The notes below the pieces were generated by a model that saw only the letters and a list, made by a program, of their open reading frames with translations, did not search any database and was not told the DNA's origin. From an uncultured Clostridia bacterium (GTDB lineage Bacteria > Bacillota > Clostridia > Oscillospirales > Ruminococcaceae), in contig CALBJC010000144.1 in the NCBI GenBank assembly GCA_937892655.1, positions 1-6,239 on the forward strand: a stretch of DNA of 6,239 bases. The letters run 5' to 3'. Positions 5,904-6,239 of this stretch are shown piece after piece (positions within the stretch are counted from its first letter, which is position 1; each line of letters opens with the position of its first letter). The translations under genes and the position numbers were made by a program.

Positions 5904-5923
5904 TGATGTAAACGTATACATCA
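5904..5923. promoter_or_regulatory. LacI/CcpA-type operator at the alpha-xylosidase gene
   Basis: TGATGTAAACGTATACATCA is a 20-bp palindrome centred on CG, with 18 of 20 positions symmetric. This is the form of LacI-family operators. The inner TGTAAACGTATACA differs from the cre consensus TGWAANCGNTNWCA at one position on either strand. It lies just downstream of the -10 box, at about +3 to +22, a position suited to repression. It could bind CcpA or a dedicated LacI-family regulator of xyloside use; no regulator gene is in the window. Confidence 0.72.
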
Positions 5924-5932
5924 GCTATTTAT

Positions 5933-5961
5933 ATATTAAATCATTTTTGCGTAAAAAGCAA
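5933..5961 (-). promoter_or_regulatory. sigma-A promoter for the alpha-xylosidase gene
   Basis: On the minus strand, -35 TTGCTT (5961-5956), a 17-bp spacer, and -10 TAATAT (5938-5933). The start should be near 5926, giving a leader of about 65 nt. The operator at 5904-5923 immediately follows. Confidence 0.72.
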
Positions 5962-5983
5962 GTGTTTTTTACAAAAACTTTTG
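5953..5983 (-). terminator. Weak candidate terminator of the upstream gene
   Basis: Minus-strand hairpin 5983-5959: three outer pairs, a 2x2 internal loop, then GTTTTT paired with AAAAAC over a 3-nt loop, followed by CTTTTT (5958-5953). The stem is almost all A-T, so it would be weak. It overlaps the -35 box of the alpha-xylosidase promoter. Confidence 0.35.
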
Positions 5984-6024
5984 AAACAAAGTAAAATAAA
6001 TATGAATATTTGAAACTATTTAAA

Positions 6025-6239
6025 TTAGTTCAGGTAAATTAATTCGTCTGGAGAAAGAACCAGATATTCTGATGGAATGTTTTCGCTTATAATTTTCTCA
6101 AACAAATCCCAGCTTACATTCTGACAACCGTGTTCTGAAATAAGGGCAGGGTCATATTCCCAGTAAGGATAAACTCTTACATTTCTTGAACCTGCCTCAT
6201 ATTGATCAATAAGTGGAACAGCCTGAACATCCGAAATTA
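6025..6239 (-). CDS. Hypothetical protein, C-terminal 70 residues (cut by window edge)
   Basis: An open minus-strand frame enters from the right edge and ends in TAA at 6027-6025. The visible 70 residues run from ISDVQAVPLIDQYEAGSRNV to a C-terminus of PDELIYLN. The fragment is acidic and rich in aromatic residues (VYPYWEYDP, NVSWDLFEKII), without a hydrophobic helix, cysteine cluster or motif I recognise. Amino-acid composition and codon use look like a real gene: no in-frame stops, balanced residues, GAA/GAT-rich. It is followed by 163 bp containing the alpha-xylosidase promoter, so it is probably a separate unit. I do not assign a function. Confidence 0.7.
   Translation of the reverse strand, partial: ISDVQAVPLIDQYEAGSRNVRVYPYWEYDPALISEHGCQNVSWDLFEKIISENIPSEYLVLSPDELIYLN

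Noticed and set aside
5862..5921. 20-codon N-terminal extension of the alpha-xylosidase
   Set aside because: It would begin within the operator at about the predicted transcription start. YicI homology and AAAGGA support 5861.
5980..6016. Direct repeat TTTGAAAC (5980-5987 and 6009-6016)
   Set aside because: Two 8-mers 29 bp apart in AT-rich DNA, with no third copy or symmetry and no clear link to the promoter.

Overview
The window suggests an AT-rich, low-GC Gram-positive bacterium. The order dgt-dnaG is typical of Firmicutes, the Shine-Dalgarno sites are strong (AAGGAGG-like), the promoters are sigma-A type and the terminators are hairpin plus T-tract. A gut or rumen Clostridia member (Ruminococcus/Eubacterium-like) that degrades hemicellulose fits the YicI-type alpha-xylosidase, but the taxonomic guess is inference only.

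Layout. All genes but one lie on the minus strand. From the left: the first 19 codons of dnaG (primase); dgt (HD-domain dNTP triphosphohydrolase) 15 nt upstream of dnaG; an intrinsic terminator; yigZ (IMPACT family); a second intrinsic terminator abutting the yigZ ribosome-binding site; and rpmE (zinc-type ribosomal protein bL31) with a structured 5' leader. A 228-bp divergent region follows. It holds a sigma-A promoter for rpmE (minus) and a perfect-consensus sigma-A promoter for the only plus-strand gene, a membrane-anchored transglutaminase-like protein. That gene converges on, and overlaps by 4 bp, a short MGMT/ATL-like gene on the minus strand. Next come a 16-bp perfect hairpin terminator, a large GH31 alpha-xylosidase (yicI-like) with its own promoter and a LacI/CcpA-type palindromic operator near +1, and the C-terminal 70 codons of an unrecognised minus-strand gene.

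How the genes relate. This is mostly housekeeping sequence (replication, nucleotide pool, ribosome) beside a catabolic enzyme, not one functional system. Three open reading frames need their starts trimmed (yigZ, the MGMT-like gene, yicI). In each case the longest reading frame runs into a neighbouring gene, terminator or operator, while a good ribosome-binding site supports an internal ATG.

The most interesting signals are regulatory. The rpmE leader can fold into a 12-bp bulged stem and may be an autoregulatory bL31 leader. In two places (rpmE to yigZ, yicI to the MGMT-like gene) a terminator is followed at once by the next gene's Shine-Dalgarno with no room for a promoter, so the downstream gene probably depends on read-through. 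The alpha-xylosidase has a well-placed palindromic operator. I see no mobile element, CRISPR array, tRNA, rRNA or clearly novel multi-gene system.
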